64,000 bases of DNA, taken from contig NC_087197.1 of assembly GCF_035594125.1 (NCBI RefSeq), positions 7,920,110 through 7,984,109 on the forward strand, in the 5' to 3' direction. Shown piece by piece: positions 58,701 through 64,000 of this stretch. The position numbers and the translations under genes were made by a program. The notes below the pieces were generated by a model. That model worked only from the letters and a program-made list of their open reading frames with translations. It was not told the origin of the DNA and searched no databases. Numbering within the stretch: the first letter of the stretch is position 1; every line of letters begins with the position of its first letter. Source of the stretch: Scylla paramamosain (Eukaryota; Arthropoda; Malacostraca; Decapoda; Portunidae).

Positions 58701-61700
58701 TGTAAAAAAAACACTAAAAATACATGCATTTAGTAAGGTTGTTCTGTTTCTTCATTAAGAGCGTTATTCATGAGTTTCAGTATTTTGGTATCTTAGAAAT
58801 TTCTCCATACAGTCGAGTTTTTAAGTTTTTTGCCTTGTGATTCTGGTGAAACTATAAAACACTCATTGTACATGTTTCGCGTTATTTCCTTTTTTATCCT
58901 TATATAGAGTGCTTTGCATTCACTTTCACGTTTTTTTATGTAACAAGCTAAAAAAAACTAAATATTCTTTTTTGGTAATGTTATTCTATTTCTTCATATT
59001 GGTTGGTTTGCATCCGTTTTAGCGTTTTTCTACGTAAATCTTTTAAAAGACACGTTTCCAGTAATTTTGATTTGCATTTCCATATAGAGTGACTTTCATA
59101 TTATATGTCGTTTTGGTGCCTAACATGCTTTTTGGTGCCTTTTGCTTCCCAATATAGAGTGCTTTCCATCCATTTTCGCGTTTTTTTGTAGGTAACAATT
59201 TCAAAAACACTCAAAATATACCTTTTTGGTAATGTTATCCTATTTCTACGTAAAACACATTTGTGGGATTTAGCTTTTTGGTACTTAAGGAACTTAAAAA
59301 CACTCATAATACACGTATCTCGTAATGTCCTTTTGTTTCCCAAACATAATGTTCTTTGTATGTGTTTAAGCGTTTTTATAGATAACATGACCGAAACCAC
59401 TCAAAATACATGTTTTTGGTAATGTTATTCTCTTTCTCCATAAAGTTTGTTTTGGATGCGTTTTAGCGGTTTGGTATATAAGGAGCTCAAAAACACTTAA
59501 AGGCAAGCTTTTGGTATAAATTGGTGTTATTCCAGTGTAATATGATTGCCCTGCTTTTTAGTGCTTTATTGTCTATCACGCTCAAAAACTCTTAAAAGAC
59601 ACTTTTCTGATAATGTAATTTTTTTTCTCACATAAAGGTTGTTTCGCATGCAATTTGGGGTTTTGGTAACTAAGAATGTGAAAAGCACTCAAAATACACG
59701 CATTTAGTAAGGTTGTTCTGTTTCTCATTTAAGAGTGTTATTCATGAGTTTCAGTATTTTGGTATCTAGGAACCTTCTCCATATACACGAGTTTTTGTGT
59801 TTTTTGCCTTTTGGTTCTTTTGAACTATAAAAAAACTCATTATACACTTTTCTTGCAAAGTCCTTTTGTTTTCTAATATAGAGTGCTTTGCATCAATTTT
59901 CGCGCTTTTTGTAGGTAGCAAGCTTAAAAACACTCAAAATATACCTTTTTGGTAATGTTTTTCTATTTCTCGATATTCGTTGGTTTGAATCCGTTTTAGC
60001 GTTTTTCTACGTAAAACACACAAAAAAACACGTTTTCAGCAATTTTGTTTTGGATTCTCCATATTGAGTGAGTTCCTTATTATTTACCGTTTTGGTGCCT
60101 AACATGCTGAAAAACACTAAACAAACAGATTTCTGTTAAGGTCGTTTAATTTCTTCTTTTGGATGCACATTAGGGTTTGGTACAAAACAGTCCGAAAAAA
60201 AGCTAAACTTTTTTTATAATTATCTTTTATCATATAATAGCCCTGAATTTTCCTACAATTTTGGTATCTCGGTACCTATGAAGATGAATAACAAAAAAAA
60301 AAAAATCCTATTATTTTATTTTCTTACTTTTTTTTCTAAATAAAGAGTGTTATTTGTGGGTTTTAGCTTTTTGGTACTTAAGGAAATTAAGAACACCTAT
60401 AATACACATTTCACGTAGTGTCCTTTCGTTTCGCAAACATAAGGTTCTTTGCATGTATTTAAGCGTTTTTATAGATAACATGATGAAAAACACTCAAAAT
60501 ATATGTTTTTAGTAATTTTATTCTGTTTCTCCATAAAAGGTGTTTTGCATGCATTTTAGCGTTTTGGTATGTAATGAGCTCAAAAACACTTAAAGGCAAG
60601 TTCTTGGTAAAAGTTGTTTTTATTCCCATGTAATGTGATTGCCCTGCTTTTTAGTGCTTTGGTGCATATCACGCTCAAAAACACTCAAAAGACACTTTTC
60701 TGGTAATATCAATTTTTTTTTCCCACATAAAGCTAGTTTCGCATGTAATTTGGGATTTTCGTAACTAAGAACGTGAAAACACTTAAAATACACACATTTG
60801 GTAAGGTAGTTCTGTTTCTCAATTAAAAGTGTTATTCATTTCAGCATTTTGGTATGTAAGAAACTTCTCTATATACACAAGTGTTTGCGTTTTTTGCCTT
60901 GTGGTTCGTGTGCCACTATAAAACACTATAGTGTTTTTCGTAATGTTCTTTTGTTTCCCAATATAGCGTGCTTTCCATCCATTTTCGCATTTTTTGTAGG
61001 TAACAAGCTGAAAAACACTCAAAATATATTTTTTTGGCAATGTTATTCTATTTCTTCATGTTGGTTGGTTTGCATCCGTTTTAGCGTTTTTCTTCGTAAA
61101 CCACTGAAAAGATATGTTTTCAGTAATATTGTTGAAATTGCTGAAAAACACTCAAAAGACAGATTTCTGGTTAAGTCGTGTAATATCCTCATATATGTGG
61201 TTTTCCATGCACTTTTGGGTTTGGTACATAATTCCGGAAAAAAGCTAAAAAAAAAAATTTTTAATATTTTTTTACATAATTTCCCTGAATTTTGCCTGAA
61301 TTTTGGCATCTTCATACCTATGTAGATGAATAACAAAAAAGAAATGTCCCTTCGTTTCCCAAACATAAGGTTCTTTGCATGTATTTAAGCGTTTTTATAG
61401 ATAACATGATGAAAAACACTCAAAATACATGTATTTGGTAATATTATTCTGTTTCTCCATAAAATGTATTTTGCATGCATTTTAGCGTTTTGTTATATGA
61501 GCTCAAAAACATTTAAAGGCAAGTTCTTGGTAAACATTGGTTTTATTACCATGTAATGTGATTGCCCTGCTTTTTAGTGCTTTACTGCCTGTCACGCTCA
61601 AAAACACTCAATACAAGCTTTTCTGAAAATGTCATTTTTTTTTTACCACATAACGCTGGTTTCGCAATCAATTTGGGTTTTGGGTAACTAAGAATGTGAA

Positions 61701-64000
61701 AAGCACTCAAAATACACGCATTTAGTAGGGTTGTTCTTTTTCTCAATTAAGAGTTTCATTCAATTCATGAGTTTCAGCATTTTGGTATCTAGGAAACTTC
61801 TCCATTTACACGAGTTTTTGCGCTTTTTGCCTTGTGGTTCTTTTGAACTATAAAACACTCATTATACACTTTTGTCGGAATGTCCGTTTCTTTCCCAATA
61901 TAGAGTGCTTTGCATCAATTTTCGGGTTTTTTTTTATAGGTAACAAGCTCAAAAACACTCAAAATGTACCTTTTTGTTAATGTTTTTCTATTTCTTGATA
62001 TTAGTTGGTTTGCATCCATTTTAGCGTTTTTCTACGTAAAATACTGAGAAGACACGTTTTAAGTAATTTTATTTTGGATTCCCATATTGAGTGATTTCAT
62101 TATTATTTATCGTTTTGGTGCCTAACATGCTGAAAAACGCTCAAAAGACAGATTTCTGGTAAAGTCATTCAATTTCCTCATTTGCATGCTCTTTAGGGTT
62201 TGGTACATAACAGTCCGAAAAAAAAGCTAAAATCAACTCTTTTGATAATATTCTTTTATCATATAATTGCCCTGAATTTTCCCAGAATTTTGTCATCTCG
62301 GTACCTATGAAGATAAATGAAAAGAAAAAAAAATTGTATTTTTTTATTTATTTTTTTCTAAATAAAGAGTGTTATTTGTGGGTTTTAGGTTTTTGGTACT
62401 TAAGGAACTTAAAAAAAACTCATAATACACATTCCTCGTAATGTCCTTTTTTTCCCAAACATAAGGTTCTTTGCATGTATTTAAGCGTTTTTATTGGTAA
62501 CAAGCTCAAAAACACTCAAAATACATCTTTTTGATAATGTTATTCTGTTTTTCCATAAAGGGTGTTTTGCATAGGTTTTAGCGTTTTGGTATGTAAGGAG
62601 CTCAAAAAAACTTAAAGGCAACTTCTTGGTAAAAGTTGGTTATATTCCCATGTAATGTGATTGCCCTGCTTTTTAGTGCTTTATTGCCTAACACGCTGAA
62701 AAACACTAAAAAGACAATTTTCTAGTAATTTCATTTTTTTCCAAATTTCGCATGTAATTTGGGGTTGGACCACGAAGAATGTGAAAAAACACTCAAAATA
62801 CACTCATTTCCTAAGATTGTTCTGTTTCTCAATTAAGAGTGTTATTCATGAGTTTCAGCATTTTGGTATCTAAGAAACTTCTCCATATATACGAGTTTTT
62901 TGCGTTTTTTGCCTTATGGTTCTTGGAAACTATTAAAACATTCCTTATACAGTTTTTTTGTAATATCCTTTTGTTTCCCAATATAGGCTGCTTTGCCTTT
63001 ATTTATTTATTTTTTGTAGGTATTAGGCTCAAAAAGTTAACTTTTTTGTAATGTTATTCTATTTCTTCATATTGGTTGGTTTGCAACCGTTTTAGCGTTC
63101 TACGCTAGAACTGAAAAGACACGTTTTCAATAATATTGTTGAAATTGCAGAAAACACCCAAAGACACGTTTCTTGTAAAGTCGTGTAATTTCTTCATATA
63201 GGTGGCTTTGCATGCACTTCCGGGTTTCGTACATAACTCCAGAAAAAGCTAAAATTATTCTTTTTTTATGTTTTTTTTCATTTAATTTCCCTGAATTTTC
63301 TCAGAATTTTGGCATCTCGGTACCTATGAGCATGAATACCCCAAAAAATCTATTTTTTATTATTTTTTCTCTATAAAGAGTATTATTTGTGGGTTTTAGA
63401 TTTTTGGTACTTAAGGAACTTAAAAATACTTATAATACACGATTTTCGTAATGTCCTTTCGTTTCACAAACATAGCGTTCTTTGCATGTATTTAAGCGAT
63501 TTTATAGGTAACATGATTAAAAACACTCAAAATACATGTTTTTGGTAATGTTATTATGTTTCTCCATAAAGTTTGTTTTGCATGCGTTAAGCGTTTTGGT
63601 ATGTAAGGAGTTAAAAACACTTCAAGGCAAGTTCTTGGTAAAATTTGGTTTTATTCCAATGTAATGTGATTGTTCTGCTTTTTAGTGTTTTGTTGCATAT
63701 AACGCTCAAAAACACTCAAAAGACACTTCTCTGGTAATGTCATTTTTTTCCCACATAAAGCTACTTTAGCATGTGTTTTGGGATTTTAGTAACTAAGAAT
63801 GTGAGAAACACTCAAAATACACACATTTGGTAAGGTAGTTCTGTTTTTCAATTGAAAGTGTTATTCATGAGTTTTAGCGTTTTGGTATGTAAGGAACTTC
63901 TCTATATACACGAGTTTTTGCGCTTTTTGCCTTGTGGTTCTTGTGAAACTATAAAACATTCATTGTACACTTTTCTCGTAATATTATTTTGCTTCCCAAT
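55786..64000 (-). repeat. Right arm of the large inverted duplication (continues past the window)
   Basis: - strand HOR with m1 starts at 56591, 57641, 60273, 61315, 62302 and 63321, mirroring 43510-51721 in reverse order. All private marks of the left arm are present: the m6/m7 deletion (about 57017), the inverted block (58069-58514), the step-back joint (about 59135), the m11-to-m3 joint (about 59250), the missing m11 (about 61335), GATGACAAAATTC reversed at about 62290, and GGGGTATTCATGCTC reversed near 63329-63343. The last bases of the window still match 43.5 kb, so the arm is longer than seen. Confidence 0.9.
58069..58514 (+). repeat. Shared m2-m6 inversion, copy D, in the inverted arm
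   Basis: Within the - strand array this block reads in the + direction (CATGCAAAGCCTCTCATATAAGG through ACCTTACTAAATGCGTG). It is the mirror of 49006-49436, including the internal skip at CGTGTATATGCTGAAACTC (about 58447-58465). It keeps m3 sequence around 58190-58205 (AATCCAAAAGAAGATTACTG) that 49006-49436 has lost, so the second deletion in the left arm occurred after arm duplication. Confidence 0.88.

Noticed and set aside
1..64000. tRNA, rRNA, histone or other tandem gene cluster
   Set aside because: No cloverleaf-like stretch with A and B boxes, no rRNA core sequence and no conserved coding frame was recognised; the periodicity is explained by satellite monomers.
43510..64000. Inverted arms as a pure assembly artefact
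   Set aside because: Arms differ by several scattered substitutions in sampled stretches and by arm-specific deletions (for example m3 sequence lost near 49319 but kept near 58195), which a fold-back artefact would not give. Not fully excluded without reads.

Overview
The window is almost entirely satellite DNA from a eukaryotic genome, most likely an animal and probably an invertebrate. That guess rests on the two non-LTR retrotransposon remnants embedded in it, and the species cannot be named. I found no host protein-coding gene, tRNA, rRNA or CRISPR array. The sequence is strongly A+T-rich by eye. The basic repeat is a monomer of about 97 bp. It starts near ACCAAAACGCTAAAA, has GCATGCAAA in its first third, and ends with CATTACNAGAAACGTGT followed by TTTTGAGTGTTTTTGAG.

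Monomers are not simply head to tail. Eleven diverged types (called m1 to m11 here) follow one another in fixed order and form a higher-order repeat (HOR) of about 1,095 bp. The best-formed copy is 18653-19747. m1 is easily found by GGTACCGAGATGCC, and successive m1 copies usually lie 1,050-1,140 bp apart from 4.2 kb to the right end. Above the HOR there is a third level: named HOR variants recur in the same order (for example a 12-mer variant at 10.7, 15.4, 24.9, 31.7 and 37.0 kb, each followed by the same partner unit), and multi-kilobase blocks are duplicated directly or in inverted orientation.

Layout: 1-1316 HOR; 1317-2785 diverged monomers without HOR order; 2786-3556 a decayed L2/CR1-like retrotransposon piece; 3557-53076 HOR array on the + strand, with five variant or rearranged classes and deletions; 30405-31508 a young, 5'-truncated RTE-like retrotransposon with a perfect 17-bp target-site duplication; 53077-53350 a strand switch made of diverged monomers; 53351-64000 the HOR array on the - strand. 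The - strand part is an inverted mosaic: 53.35-55.79 kb mirrors about 38.7-41.2 kb, and 55.79-64.0 kb mirrors 43.5-51.7 kb, unit by unit and including private deletions.

The most interesting points are the three-level organisation, the palindromic arm pair, a roughly 470-bp internal inversion inherited by five copies, and the contrast between an old unhomogenised segment and a homogenising core. This architecture resembles centromeric or pericentromeric satellite in other organisms, but nothing in the sequence proves centromere function. Unit boundaries given here are hand-placed and good to a few bases at best; block boundaries of the large duplications are good to tens of bases or worse.
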